From the NCBI RefSeq assembly GCF_009455685.1, contig NZ_QPES01000001.1, positions 3,162,001-3,226,000 of the forward strand: DNA of 64,000 nucleotides, read 5' to 3'. This DNA is from Paraburkholderia hayleyella (GTDB taxonomy: Bacteria > Pseudomonadota > Gammaproteobacteria > Burkholderiales > Burkholderiaceae). The first letter of the stretch is position 1. Each line of letters starts with the position of its first letter. Shown here piece after piece: positions 18,534 to 27,358 of this stretch. Made by a program: the position numbers and the translations under genes. The notes under the pieces were generated by a model. It saw only the letters and a program-made list of their open reading frames with translations. It was not told where the DNA came from and ran no database searches.

Positions 18534-19004
18534 ATGTTCAATGTTGTTCTCGTCGAACCCGAAATTCCGCCCAATACGGGCAATGTGATTCGCCTGTGTG
18601 CCAATACCGGTGTGCGCCTGCATTTGATCGAACCGCTCGGGTTTCCTCTTGACGACACCAAACTGCGCCGCGCGGGGCTCGACTATCACGAATATGCACA
18701 AATGAAAGTGCATGCTAGCTGGGACGATTTCATGACGGCGGAGATGCCCGAACCCGCGCGCATGTTCGCCTTTACGACCCGTGGGGCGGGACGCTTTCAC
18801 TCACGCGCTTTCTTGCCTGGCGACTGGTTTATTTTTGGAGCGGAAACGCGCGGGCTATCTGACGCAGTGCTGGGCCAGTTCAATGAAGAGCAACGGGTCC
18901 GCCTGCCCATGCGGCCAGACAATCGCAGTTTGAACCTGTCGAACACGGTGGCCGTGGTGGTGTTTGAGGCGTGGCGTCAGACGGGTTTCGCGGGCGGAAT
19001 CTGA
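18534..19004 (+). CDS. trmL: tRNA (cytidine/uridine-34 2'-O)-methyltransferase
   Basis: This 156-residue SPOUT-fold enzyme has the family start MFNVVLVEPEIPPNTGNVIR and the C-terminal knot motif LPMRPDNRSLNLSNTVAVVV. TrmL methylates the 2'-OH at the wobble position of tRNA-Leu isoacceptors. ATG 18534 is chosen because the conserved sequence begins there; the frame is open further upstream but not conserved. It follows comF by 25 bp, probably as one transcript. Confidence 0.94.
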   Translation: MFNVVLVEPEIPPNTGNVIRLCANTGVRLHLIEPLGFPLDDTKLRRAGLDYHEYAQMKVHASWDDFMTAEMPEPARMFAFTTRGAGRFHSRAFLPGDWFIFGAETRGLSDAVLGQFNEEQRVRLPMRPDNRSLNLSNTVAVVVFEAWRQTGFAGGI

Positions 19005-19048
19005 GCCCCGGCTAACGCCAGCGTAAAAACAAAAAACCGCAGGAAGAA

Positions 19049-19074
19049 AGCGCGCGGCTAACAGCGCGCGGCTA
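19049..19074. repeat. 12 bp direct repeat downstream of gpsA
   Basis: AGCGCGCGGCTA occurs twice with a two-base spacer (period 14) between the convergent trmL and gpsA genes. Confidence 0.75.
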
Positions 19075-20070
19075 TTCAGCTCGCGCATCGCGGCGCAGCA
19101 AAGCGCTAACCGCATCACGAGGCGCTACGCCATCAAAGAGCACGGCGCATACGGCCTGCGTAATAGGCATCTCGATCGCATGCGCACGGGCCAGCGCGAG
19201 CACCGCCTGGGCGCAGCGCACGCCTTCGGCAACGTGACCGAGCGCCGCAAGAACCTCCGCGAGCGAACGCCCCGTGGCAAGCTGCACGCCCACTGTCCGG
19301 TTGCGTGACAAATCGCCGGTCGCGGTCAGAATCAAATCGCCCAGGCCCGTGAGCCCGGTGAAGGTTTCAGCGCGGCCGCCAAGCGTCACGCCAAGCCGCG
19401 ACATTTCAGCCAGCCCGCGCGTGATCAACGCAGCACGCGCATTGAGCCCTAACCCCAAGCCATCCGAAATACCCGTCGCTATCGCCAGCACGTTCTTTAC
19501 CGCGCCGCCTACTTCAACGCCAACCACATCATCACCGGTGTAAATGCGCATCGCATCATGATGAAACGCTGCCACGGTTCGCTCGCGGCATGCCGCCGAC
19601 ACGCTTGCGACAGTCAACGCCACCGGCAAACCCAACGCTGCCTCGCGGGCAAAGCTTGGCCCCGACAGCGCGCCGTTACTGCCATGCCCAGGCAGCTCAG
19701 CGGCAACCACCTGATGCGGCAACATCGAACTATCCGCTTCGAAACCCTTGCACAGCCAGATGAGATTGCACGGAACCCGCGCCGTATCACGCATGGCCTG
19801 ACACAGCCCACGCAAACCGGCTACAGGAGCCGCGATCACACATAGCGCCTCAGCAGCCTGCGCGTGATCGAGCGCATTAGACAAAACCGTTTCGTAGCGG
19901 AGACTGGCGGGCAGCATAACGCCCGCGAGATAGCGGGCGTTTTCGTGACGCTGCTGCAAACTGGCAACGAGCGCGCTATCGCGCGCCCATAGCACCGTGT
20001 CGTGACGTTTGGCCAGGTGACCTGCGAGCGCGGTGCCCCACGCCCCGGCGCCAAGAACGGTGACCTTCAT
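19072..20070 (-). CDS. gpsA: Glycerol-3-phosphate dehydrogenase [NAD(P)+]
   Basis: The 332-residue protein opens with the Rossmann motif VLGAGAWGTALAGHLAKR. It contains LSGPSFAREAALGLPVALT, the catalytic-lysine region GGAVKNVLAIATGISDGLGLG, and GLGDLILTATGDLSRNRTVG. GpsA reduces dihydroxyacetone phosphate to glycerol-3-phosphate for phospholipid synthesis. It lies 9 bp downstream of secB and is probably cotranscribed with it. Confidence 0.96.
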   Translation of the reverse strand: MKVTVLGAGAWGTALAGHLAKRHDTVLWARDSALVASLQQRHENARYLAGVMLPASLRYETVLSNALDHAQAAEALCVIAAPVAGLRGLCQAMRDTARVPCNLIWLCKGFEADSSMLPHQVVAAELPGHGSNGALSGPSFAREAALGLPVALTVASVSAACRERTVAAFHHDAMRIYTGDDVVGVEVGGAVKNVLAIATGISDGLGLGLNARAALITRGLAEMSRLGVTLGGRAETFTGLTGLGDLILTATGDLSRNRTVGVQLATGRSLAEVLAALGHVAEGVRCAQAVLALARAHAIEMPITQAVCAVLFDGVAPRDAVSALLRRDARAE

Positions 20071-20079
20071 GCGCGACGC

Positions 20080-20553
20080 CTAGTGCGTCACGCCATTCTG
20101 GCTGGCACCTTCATTCTGGCTGCCGATCTGCGCCAAACGTTGTTCGTAAAGCGCCTGGAAGTTGATCTCGGCGAGGTGAATCGGAGGGAAACCCGCGCGG
20201 CTAATTGCATCCGCAATGTTCGAACGCAGGTACGGGAAGAGAATAGTCGGGCAAGCAATGCCGATCAGCGGATCAATCTGTTCTTCAGGAATATTCCGAA
20301 TATCGAAAATGCCTGCTTGCTTGGCTTCGATCAAAAAAGCCACCTTGTCTAGCACCTTGGCCGTCACCGTGCCCGTGACGAGCACTTCGAACACGCTCTC
20401 AGCGAGACGCTCAGCCTTGACATCGACCTCGACTTCGACCGATGGCATTTCCTGTTCGAGAAATATGGCGGGTGAATTAGGCTGCTCAAGCGACATATCC
20501 TTGAGATAGATACGCTGAATATTGAAAAACGGCTGATTGTTCTCGTCAGACAT
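20080..20553 (-). CDS. secB: Protein-export chaperone SecB
   Basis: The 157-residue protein starts at ATG 20553 (MSDENNQPFFNIQRIYLKDM). It has the SecB core YLKDMSLEQPNSPAIFLEQ, acidic strands EVEVDVKAERLAESVFEVL, and the conserved CPTILFPYLRSNIADAISRAGFPPIHL. SecB holds preproteins unfolded for SecA. It stands in the common betaproteobacterial order grxC-secB-gpsA. Confidence 0.96.
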   Translation of the reverse strand: MSDENNQPFFNIQRIYLKDMSLEQPNSPAIFLEQEMPSVEVEVDVKAERLAESVFEVLVTGTVTAKVLDKVAFLIEAKQAGIFDIRNIPEEQIDPLIGIACPTILFPYLRSNIADAISRAGFPPIHLAEINFQALYEQRLAQIGSQNEGASQNGVTH

Positions 20554-20697
20554 AGCTGGAAACTCCCTGAATGTGTTTGTGTTCGTTGTAGCGGGCCAAG
20601 CCCGGATGGTCCGGCAAGAACCCGAAATATATACGATGCACACCACCGTTCATGCGGAACGGCAGCGGGCATCACAGTGGCGCATCGGGATAAAAAC

Positions 20698-20958
20698 TCA
20701 GACCGCTTCGAGCAAAGGCATCAGCCCGCCCGCGCGGTCGAGAGCCGAAAGATCGTCGTAGCCGCCCACGTGGGTTTCGCCAATAAACACCTGCGGTACC
20801 GTGCGGCGGCCTGTGCGGGCCATCATTTCCTCACGGCGGGCAGGGTCCTTGTCGATAAGGACTTTTTCAACGTGTTCGACGCCGCGCGACTTTAAAAGAC
20901 GTTCGGCCATCTGGCAATACGGGCACACCTGGGTGCTGTACATCGTTACCTTGTTCAC
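20698..20958 (-). CDS. grxC: Glutaredoxin 3
   Basis: An 86-residue glutaredoxin with active site CPYC near residue 12 (YSTQVCPYCQMAERLL), the cis-proline segment RTVPQVFIGETHVGG and the DDLSALDRAGGL end. It reduces disulfides with glutathione, which the gshA-gshB pair at 28.4-30.7 kb would supply. The start overlaps the rhodanese stop codon by 4 bp (20955-20958). Confidence 0.95.
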   Translation of the reverse strand: MNKVTMYSTQVCPYCQMAERLLKSRGVEHVEKVLIDKDPARREEMMARTGRRTVPQVFIGETHVGGYDDLSALDRAGGLMPLLEAV

Positions 20959-21374
20959 TTTGCAGTTCCTTGTTTCACGACAGGCATACCCGCTTGCTGC
21001 CAGGCTTTCATTCCGCCTTCAAGCACCTGAACTTCAGCGTAACCCGCCTCGCGCACCGTGCCGGCTGCCCGGGACGACTGCTGGCCACTCTGGCACACCA
21101 GCAAAATCGGCGTGCTTTTGTTTTTCACAAGCGAGGGGATTTTTGCCTGTAACTCATCCAGTTCGAGATGCCGTGCCGCCGGCAAGTGGCCCGTAGCGAA
21201 ATCTGCGGCAGGCCGCAGATCAAGCACCGTGGCATTACGCCGGTTGATCAGTTGCGTGGCGTCGGCTACCGAGAGCCCCCCGCGGCGGCGCAACGTCGGC
21301 CACAACAGCAACCCTCCGGAGATGAGGATAATTGCAATGAGTACAAGGTTTGTGTAATCAGTGAAAAACTTCAC
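20955..21374 (-). CDS. Membrane-anchored rhodanese-like protein
   Basis: The 139-residue protein has an N-terminal helix (YTNLVLIAIILISGGLLLWP) and a single rhodanese domain with catalytic loop LLVCQSGQQSSRAA, where the cysteine would carry the persulfide. The substrate and partner are unknown. It is translationally coupled to grxC, which suggests a role in thiol or sulfur handling at the membrane. Confidence 0.9.
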   Translation of the reverse strand: MKFFTDYTNLVLIAIILISGGLLLWPTLRRRGGLSVADATQLINRRNATVLDLRPAADFATGHLPAARHLELDELQAKIPSLVKNKSTPILLVCQSGQQSSRAAGTVREAGYAEVQVLEGGMKAWQQAGMPVVKQGTAK

Positions 21375-21525
21375 GGAAAATCCGCCGAAAAAAGAGAAAT
21401 CGGAAAGGCAATCCCGCCATTATAAAATAACCGCCTCATGCGATGGACATCGCCCACTGGGCTAGCATCGTCGCGCTCCGTATCACAAGCTTCCTCACCG
21501 CTTCCTTACTACCGGCCACCATCCC

Positions 21526-22272
21526 ATGTACAAACTCGTTCTCATCCGCCACGGCGAATCAACGTGGAACAAGGAAAACCGCTTCACTGGCTGGGTTGAC
21601 GTCGACCTGACCGAGCAGGGCAACCATGAAGCGCGGCAGGCTGGCGTACTGCTGAAAGCCTCGGGTTATACCTTCGATATCGCCTACACCTCGGTACTCA
21701 AGCGGGCAATCCGCACGTTGTGGCACGTGCAAGACCAGATGGACCAGATGTATCTGCCGGTCGTCCATTCATGGCGCCTCAACGAACGTCACTATGGCGC
21801 ACTATCGGGCCTGAACAAAGCTGAAACCGCGGCGAAATACGGTGATGAACAGGTTCTGGTCTGGCGTCGCAGCTATGACACGCCACCGCCCGCGCTTGAT
21901 CCCTCCGATGAGCGCACCGCCTTTAACGACCCCCGCTACACCAGGGTGCCACGCGCCGAGTTGCCGCTCACCGAATGCCTGAAAGATACGGTGGCTCGCG
22001 TGCTGCCAATCTGGAACGAGTCCATCGCACCAACCATCAAATCCGGCCGTAAAGTGCTCATCGCCGCGCACGGCAACTCGTTGCGGGCGCTGATCAAATA
22101 CCTGGATGGGATCTCCGACAGCGATATCGTCGGGCTGAACATTCCGAACGGCGTGCCGCTGGTCTATGAACTCGACGAAAACCTGAAGCCGCTGCGCCAC
22201 TATTACCTCGGGGATCCGGCTGCCATCGCCCAAGCACAAGCCGCTGTGGCGAGCCAGGGCAAGGCGGGCTAA
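21526..22272 (+). CDS. gpmA: 2,3-bisphosphoglycerate-dependent phosphoglycerate mutase
   Basis: The 248-residue histidine-phosphatase fold enzyme starts with YKLVLIRHGESTWNKENRF, containing the catalytic histidine. It has RLNERHYGALSGLNKAETA and the second histidine in VLIAAHGNSLRALIKYLDG. Length and motifs are those of cofactor-dependent GpmA of glycolysis. It is divergent from the rhodanese-grxC operon across a 151 bp promoter region. Confidence 0.96.
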   Translation: MYKLVLIRHGESTWNKENRFTGWVDVDLTEQGNHEARQAGVLLKASGYTFDIAYTSVLKRAIRTLWHVQDQMDQMYLPVVHSWRLNERHYGALSGLNKAETAAKYGDEQVLVWRRSYDTPPPALDPSDERTAFNDPRYTRVPRAELPLTECLKDTVARVLPIWNESIAPTIKSGRKVLIAAHGNSLRALIKYLDGISDSDIVGLNIPNGVPLVYELDENLKPLRHYYLGDPAAIAQAQAAVASQGKAG

Positions 22273-22556
22273 CCACCATAGAAGCTGGATCCGCCGCACC
22301 GGGGGCTGTATGGCCAACCTCCACGCCGAATTGCAGCCCCTGCGCCCGCTTTAGCGCTTTTGACGCCCCCCGCAACCCGGCAAGTACCCGGCCCTAAATT
22401 TCTTCACAGCAGCCCGGCTTATCTCAAGAACCTGCCTCACACCACGCGGGCGAAGCCGGACTGCCGCCCGACACACTCGTGCCACGGGTGTGCAGTTATA
22501 CTTGTCCGTCTTTTCTCTCCTGACGCTGACACGCGCCTCCGACCGCACCAGAATTT

Positions 22557-24413
22557 ATGCGAAAGAACCTGAAAAATATCGGCCTGATCGCTGCGGGCCT
22601 AGCCACTGGCGTATTTGCCACGCTGCAAATTTCCGCCTCGGCCCAGCAACCCGCCGCCGCGCCACTGCCGCTTGAACAATTGCGGCTTTTTGCCGAAGTT
22701 TTCGGGCAAATCAAACATGAATACGTCGAACCGGTCGACGATAAAAAATTGCTGACATCCGCGATCAAAGGCATGGTTTCCAGCCTTGATCCACATTCGT
22801 CCTATCTTGATAAAACCGATTACCAGGAACTTCAGGAGCAGACCAAAGGTCGCTTCGCGGGCCTCGGGATCGAAATCACCCAGGAAGACGGGCTGATCAA
22901 GGTCATCTCGCCCATCGAAGACACCCCTGCATTTCGCGCGGGCATCCGCTCGGGCGACCTGATCACCCGGATCAACGACAAACCCGTGCGCGGCATGACG
23001 CTCGACAAATCCGTCAAGCAAATGCGCGGCGAGCCGGGCACCAAGGTCACGCTGACCATCTTCCGCAAAACCGACGACCGCACCTTCCCGCTGACAGTCA
23101 CGCGCGCCATCATCAAGGTGCAAAGCGTCAAGACGAAGATGCCGGCGCCGGGTTATGCCTACGTCCGCATCACCAGCTTCCAGGAGCGCACCACGCCGGA
23201 TCTCGCGGCCAAGCTGGAAGACATCGCCCGCCAGCAGCCCAACCTGAAAGGCCTCGTGCTCGATCTGCGCAATAACGGCGGCGGTCTGTTGCAAAGCGCG
23301 GTTGGCGTTGCAGGCGCATTCTTGCCGCCGGATTCGATCGTCGTTTCCACGAATGGCCAGATGCCGGATTCGAAGCAGATCTACCGCGACACTTACGAGA
23401 ACTACCGCCTGCCGTCGTTCAACGGTGACCCGCTTAAAAACCTGCCATCGATCTTCAAAACCGTGCCGATCGTGGTGTTGACCAACGCGTATTCGGCTTC
23501 GGCATCTGAAATTGTCGCGGGTGCGCTGCAAGACCAGCATCGCGCGCTGATTCTTGGTAAAACGACGTTCGGCAAGGGGTCGGTGCAAACAGTGCGGCCC
23601 ATGACCGCCAACACTGCGCTGCGTCTCACCACGGCGTACTACTACACGCCAAGCGGACGTTCGATTCAAAACAAGGGAATTCGTCCAGATATCGCCATTG
23701 ATCAATTCGCGGAAGGCGATCCGGATGATGCGCTGGTCACACGTGAGGTCGATTATTCGAACCACCTGGCGAACACGCAGGATCCGAACGAGAAAAAAGA
23801 GCAGGAGCAACGCGAACAGGAACGCATGGACCAATTGCGGCTTCTCGAAGAGCAAAACGACAAAAAAACGCCCGAACAGCGCCAGAAAGATCGTGAGCGC
23901 AAACCTGTCGAATTTGGCTCCGCCGACGATTTCATGCTGCAACAGGCGTTGAACAAGCTCGAAGGCAAGCCCGTTCAGGAATCGAAGTCCGTGACCGAGC
24001 GCCGCCTCGCGCAGAACAAACCGGCTCAATCCGCTTCGGCGCCAGTGGCAACCACACCGGCTACGGCTTCAGGCGCTTCGGCGGTCGAGCCTGCTTCAGC
24101 GGCCGTGCCTGCATCGGCACCTGAAGCCGCGGCTAAACCGGCTGGCGCTTCGGCTGCCAAGCCTGCTTCAGCGGCCGTGCCTGCATCGGCGCCTGAAGCC
24201 GCGGCTAAACCGGCTGGCGCTTCGGCTGCAAAGCCTGCTTCAGCGGCCGCGCCTGCATCGGCGCCTGAAGCCGCGGCTAAACCGGCTGGCGTTTCGGCTG
24301 CCAAGCCTGCTTCAGCGGCCGCGCCTGCATCGGCACCTGAAGCCGCGGCTAAGCCCGATGGCGCTTCGGCCGCGCCAGCGGTGCCGGCTTCACAGCCTGT
24401 CAAGCAAGACTAG
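22557..24413 (+). CDS. ctpA: Carboxy-terminal processing protease (S41 family)
   Basis: The 618-residue protein has a signal peptide (GLIAAGLATGVFATLQISASA) and the CTP N-terminal region with VSSLDPHSSYL. A PDZ domain follows around residues 95-175 (GLGIEITQEDGLIKVISP), then the S41 catalytic domain with the serine in NAYSASASEIVAGAL and the lysine in LGKTTFGKGSVQTV. After a charged helical stretch rich in E, Q and R comes an Ala/Pro tail built from four 24-residue repeats (DNA 24089-24376). Prc/CtpA proteases process periplasmic proteins from their C-termini. The gpmA-ctpA-moeB order reads in one direction. Confidence 0.94.
   Translation: MRKNLKNIGLIAAGLATGVFATLQISASAQQPAAAPLPLEQLRLFAEVFGQIKHEYVEPVDDKKLLTSAIKGMVSSLDPHSSYLDKTDYQELQEQTKGRFAGLGIEITQEDGLIKVISPIEDTPAFRAGIRSGDLITRINDKPVRGMTLDKSVKQMRGEPGTKVTLTIFRKTDDRTFPLTVTRAIIKVQSVKTKMPAPGYAYVRITSFQERTTPDLAAKLEDIARQQPNLKGLVLDLRNNGGGLLQSAVGVAGAFLPPDSIVVSTNGQMPDSKQIYRDTYENYRLPSFNGDPLKNLPSIFKTVPIVVLTNAYSASASEIVAGALQDQHRALILGKTTFGKGSVQTVRPMTANTALRLTTAYYYTPSGRSIQNKGIRPDIAIDQFAEGDPDDALVTREVDYSNHLANTQDPNEKKEQEQREQERMDQLRLLEEQNDKKTPEQRQKDRERKPVEFGSADDFMLQQALNKLEGKPVQESKSVTERRLAQNKPAQSASAPVATTPATASGASAVEPASAAVPASAPEAAAKPAGASAAKPASAAVPASAPEAAAKPAGASAAKPASAAAPASAPEAAAKPAGVSAAKPASAAAPASAPEAAAKPDGASAAPAVPASQPVKQD
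24089..24376 (+). repeat. Four tandem 72 bp repeats in the 3' end of ctpA
   Basis: The unit beginning GCCTGCTTCAGCGGCC recurs at 24089, 24161, 24233 and 24305, an exact 72 bp period. Each encodes 24 residues of the form KPASAA(V/A)PASAPEAAAK. Copies differ at only a few bases, so copy number may vary between strains. Confidence 0.9.
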
Positions 24414-24432
24414 TCCGTCTGTTCGTTTGACC

Positions 24433-24460
24433 GGTCTTCGCGGCGCACGCCGCGAAGACC
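24433..24460. terminator. Strong hairpin between ctpA and moeB
   Basis: GGTCTTCGCGGCG and its perfect complement CGCCGCGAAGACC flank CA, giving a 13 bp stem 20 bp after the ctpA stop. No T-tract follows, so it may stabilise or separate transcripts without being a classical intrinsic terminator. Confidence 0.5.
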
Positions 24461-24506
24461 ACCCCCTCCCGCCCCGCCTGACTCTCCAGCCCGCTCGCGC
24501 CCCGCG

Positions 24507-25328
24507 ATGAACGACGCTCAACTCCTTCGCTACTCACGCCATATCCTCGTCGATGAACTCGGTATCGAGGCGCAGCAGCGCTTTCTCGATGCGCATGTGC
24601 TGCTCATCGGAGCCGGTGGTCTGGGTTCTCCAGCCGCGATGTACCTTGCGGCAGCGGGCGTTGGCACCCTGACGCTGGCCGATGCCGATACCGTCGATCT
24701 GACCAATTTGCAGCGTCAGATCCTCCACGTGACGGCGTCAGTAGGACAGCCGAAAGTCGAATCGGGACGTGCCATGCTCGCGGCGTTAAACCCCGACGTG
24801 CAAGTGCATGCCATCGCCCAGCAGGTGGATGACGCATGGCTCGCCAGAGCCGTGCCGCACGCCACCGTCGTGCTCGATTGCACCGATAACTTCGCCACCC
24901 GCCACGCGATCAACCGGGCTTGCGTCACGCATCGGGTACCACTCGTGTCAGGTGCCGCGCTGCGCTTCGACGGCCAGATCAGCACCTTCGATTTTCGTGA
25001 CGAAGCCTCGCCTTGCTACGCGTGTATTTTTCCGGAAGATCAGCCGTTTGAGGAAACCGCCTGTTCGACGATGGGCGTGTTCGCCCCGACAGTTGGCATC
25101 ATCGGGGCGATGCAGGCTGCTGAAGCGCTGCGGGTGATTGCAGGGATTGGCAAGCCCCTGACAGGGCGTCTGATGATGCTCGATTCGCTGCACATGGAAT
25201 GGACAACGATGCGCATCGCCCGTCAGCCGGATTGTCCGGTGTGTGGCTGCCAGCAGCCGGTTGCTACAGACAGCAATGCGGACAACAAGAACAGGACGGA
25301 CAACAACACGGATAGCCCACCCGGCTAG
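24507..25328 (+). CDS. moeB: MoeB/ThiF/HesA family adenylyltransferase
   Basis: The 273-residue E1-like enzyme has the ATP-binding motif VLLIGAGGLGSPAAMYLAAA, LQRQILHVTASVG, the CTDNFATRHAINRAC segment and the adenylation catalytic region ETACSTMGVFAPTVGIIG. Structural zinc cysteine pairs CYAC and CPVC are present. It activates the C-terminus of MoaD (molybdopterin) or ThiS (thiamine); the two cannot be separated by sequence alone. The C-terminal tail after CPVCGC is an Asn/Asp-rich extension. It overlaps the end of convergent ptsI by 4 bp. Confidence 0.88.
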   Translation: MNDAQLLRYSRHILVDELGIEAQQRFLDAHVLLIGAGGLGSPAAMYLAAAGVGTLTLADADTVDLTNLQRQILHVTASVGQPKVESGRAMLAALNPDVQVHAIAQQVDDAWLARAVPHATVVLDCTDNFATRHAINRACVTHRVPLVSGAALRFDGQISTFDFRDEASPCYACIFPEDQPFEETACSTMGVFAPTVGIIGAMQAAEALRVIAGIGKPLTGRLMMLDSLHMEWTTMRIARQPDCPVCGCQQPVATDSNADNKNRTDNNTDSPPG

Positions 25329-27073
25329 CCCGCTTGGGCAACGCGTTTTAGCGCGGCTTGCACTTCTTCGGGCTCGAACGAGGCCAGCACATCCGCTACC
25401 GGTTTTTCCAGCGTTTTCAGGTGAGCGCGCAACACTTCCTGCTTCACCGTCAACAACTGGCTCGGGTGCATCGAAAACTCGGTCAGCCCCATCCCCAGTA
25501 GCAAACGGGTCAACGCTGGATCCCCCGCCATCTCGCCACACACCGATACCGGCACGCCTGCCCGCTTCGCCTCGCGCAGCGTAAAACCAATCAGATGCAG
25601 CACAGCCGGATGCAAGGGATCGTACAGATGCGCCACTGCGTTATCCGCACGGTCAATTGCGAGCGTGTACTGAATCAGGTCGTTCGTGCCAATCGAGAGA
25701 AAATCGAGCCGCTTCAGGAATAACGGCAAAGCAATCGCCGCGGCCGGAATCTCGATCATCGCGCCCACCCGCACATTCGGGTCATAGATCAGACCCGCGT
25801 CATCAAGCTGACGTTTGGCTTCCCGGATCAAATCGAGCGTCTGGTCGATCTCGCGCGCGTGCGCGAGCATCGGAATCAGAATCTTTACCGGACCAAACGC
25901 CGAAGCACGCAAAATCGCCCGCAGTTGGGTCAGGAACATCTGCGGCTCGGACAAGCTCCAGCGAATCGCTCTCAGCCCAAGTGCCGGGTTCATTGTGGTT
26001 TCATGGTCATCGCTGCCCATCGAGTCGAGCGGTTTGTCCGCGCCCACGTCGATAGTGCGAATCGTCACCGGCAACCCATTCATCAGTTCGACAGCGCGGC
26101 GATACGCATCGAATTGCTCTTCTTCCTGCGGCAACTGGTGCTTGTGATTCATGAAGAGGAATTCGGTACGGAAGAGGCCAATCCCACTCGCACCGGCATC
26201 GACTGCCGCACGTGCATCCTCGGGCAGCTCGATGTTCGCGCACAACTCGATGCGCGTGCCGCACAGCGTTTGCGTCGGCGAAAACTTCAGCCGCTGCAGC
26301 TTGCGCTGCTCAAGCGCTTTCTCGCTTTGGCGGTACGAATATTCTTCAAGCACGATCGGCGCGGGATCGACAATCACGATGCCGTAATCGCCATCCACAA
26401 TGATCAGGTCATCCTGGCGAATCAGCGCACTCGCCTGCTGCACCCCCACGGCCGCCGGAATGCCAAGGCTGCGCGCGACAATCGCCGTGTGCGAAGTGCG
26501 CCCGCCCAGATCCGTGACAAAACCCTGAAAAGTTTGCGTCTTGAACTGCATCATGTCGGCGGGCGCGATGTCATGAGCCACGACGATCATCTCGTCGCAG
26601 GCCCCGTGGATACCACCCGTCAATGCCGTCGAGGCCCCCGCCAGCGCCTTGAGCACCCGTTCGACGACCTGCTCGATGTCGGCTTTGCGCTCGCGCAGGT
26701 ACTCATCTTCGATATCGTCGAAATGGCGCGACAAGCGCTCCAGTTGCTCGGTCAACGCCCATTCGACGTTGTAGCGGCGGGTGCGAATCAGATCGATCGT
26801 TTCCTGGACGAGCATCGCATCGTTCAGGATCATGCTGTGAACGTTGAGGAACGCGCCCATTTCGCTCGGAGCGTCGGCAGCAAGATCCGAGCGCAGCATG
26901 TCGAGTTCGTGATGCACCCGGCTCTGAGCTACACGAAACCGCTCAATCTCAGCGTCGATCTGGCTTAGTTCAATCAGATAATGGTCAACATCGAGCGCCG
27001 CAGGGGCGATCAGATAGGCACGCCCAATGGCGATGCCGCGTGATACGGGAATTCCATGCAGCGTGAACGACAC
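25325..27073 (-). CDS. ptsI: Phosphoenolpyruvate-protein phosphotransferase, PTS enzyme I
   Basis: The 582-residue protein has the full enzyme I layout: N-terminal HPr-binding helical region, phosphohistidine in GGRTSHTAIVARSLGIPAAVG near residue 190, the PEP-binding TIM barrel with GIGLFRTEFLFM, DVGADKPLD and MIEIPAAAIALPLFL, and the catalytic cysteine in SVCGEMAGDP. It autophosphorylates with PEP and passes phosphate to HPr, encoded upstream. An intrinsic terminator lies between ptsH and ptsI, so its expression may be separately tuned. A second EI-containing protein (the fusion at the left edge) exists in the same window. Confidence 0.96.
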   Translation of the reverse strand: MSFTLHGIPVSRGIAIGRAYLIAPAALDVDHYLIELSQIDAEIERFRVAQSRVHHELDMLRSDLAADAPSEMGAFLNVHSMILNDAMLVQETIDLIRTRRYNVEWALTEQLERLSRHFDDIEDEYLRERKADIEQVVERVLKALAGASTALTGGIHGACDEMIVVAHDIAPADMMQFKTQTFQGFVTDLGGRTSHTAIVARSLGIPAAVGVQQASALIRQDDLIIVDGDYGIVIVDPAPIVLEEYSYRQSEKALEQRKLQRLKFSPTQTLCGTRIELCANIELPEDARAAVDAGASGIGLFRTEFLFMNHKHQLPQEEEQFDAYRRAVELMNGLPVTIRTIDVGADKPLDSMGSDDHETTMNPALGLRAIRWSLSEPQMFLTQLRAILRASAFGPVKILIPMLAHAREIDQTLDLIREAKRQLDDAGLIYDPNVRVGAMIEIPAAAIALPLFLKRLDFLSIGTNDLIQYTLAIDRADNAVAHLYDPLHPAVLHLIGFTLREAKRAGVPVSVCGEMAGDPALTRLLLGMGLTEFSMHPSQLLTVKQEVLRAHLKTLEKPVADVLASFEPEEVQAALKRVAQAG

Positions 27074-27257
27074 ACGCGCCTCCTCTCGTTATGCATTGCG
27101 CAATGCTACGACAATCCGCAGCAGTCGCTTCAGACTCTGTACCCCGGGATTAATTCCCTTTTGCAAATACGATCTCTCGATGTTGTCGCGGGAATCCGCT
27201 AGCGGCCCGCTGGAGGGTGAACGCCTAGCCTGCCAGCCAATGATGATGCTTTTGTGT

Positions 27258-27285
27258 CAACGCATGCGCCGCAACGCATGCGCCG
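27258..27285. repeat. Perfect 14 bp tandem duplication upstream of ptsI
   Basis: CAACGCATGCGCCG occurs twice head to tail in the ptsH-ptsI intergenic region. Each unit contains the palindrome CGCATGCG. Confidence 0.85.
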
Positions 27286-27303
27286 TATTGTGACCCTCTA
27301 AAA

Positions 27304-27331
27304 AAACGCCGCGATTTTATCCGCGGCGTTT
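27304..27331 (-). terminator. Intrinsic terminator between ptsH and ptsI
   Basis: Read on the minus strand, a 10 bp perfect stem AAACGCCGCG/CGCGGCGTTT encloses an 8-base loop and is followed by a run of T. It starts 28 bp after the ptsH stop codon and 230 bp before ptsI, so it would end or attenuate the upstream transcript. Confidence 0.85.
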
Positions 27332-27358
27332 CGACACACATTAACGTCCCCGCAAGCC

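Noticed and set aside
22599..24029. 476-codon open frame antisense to ctpA
   Set aside because: It lies wholly within the intact ctpA gene on the opposite strand, has no recognisable motif, and such frames are expected in high-GC DNA.
25859..26968. 369-codon plus-strand frame opposite ptsI
   Set aside because: It is antisense to a fully recognised enzyme I gene and shows no family features.
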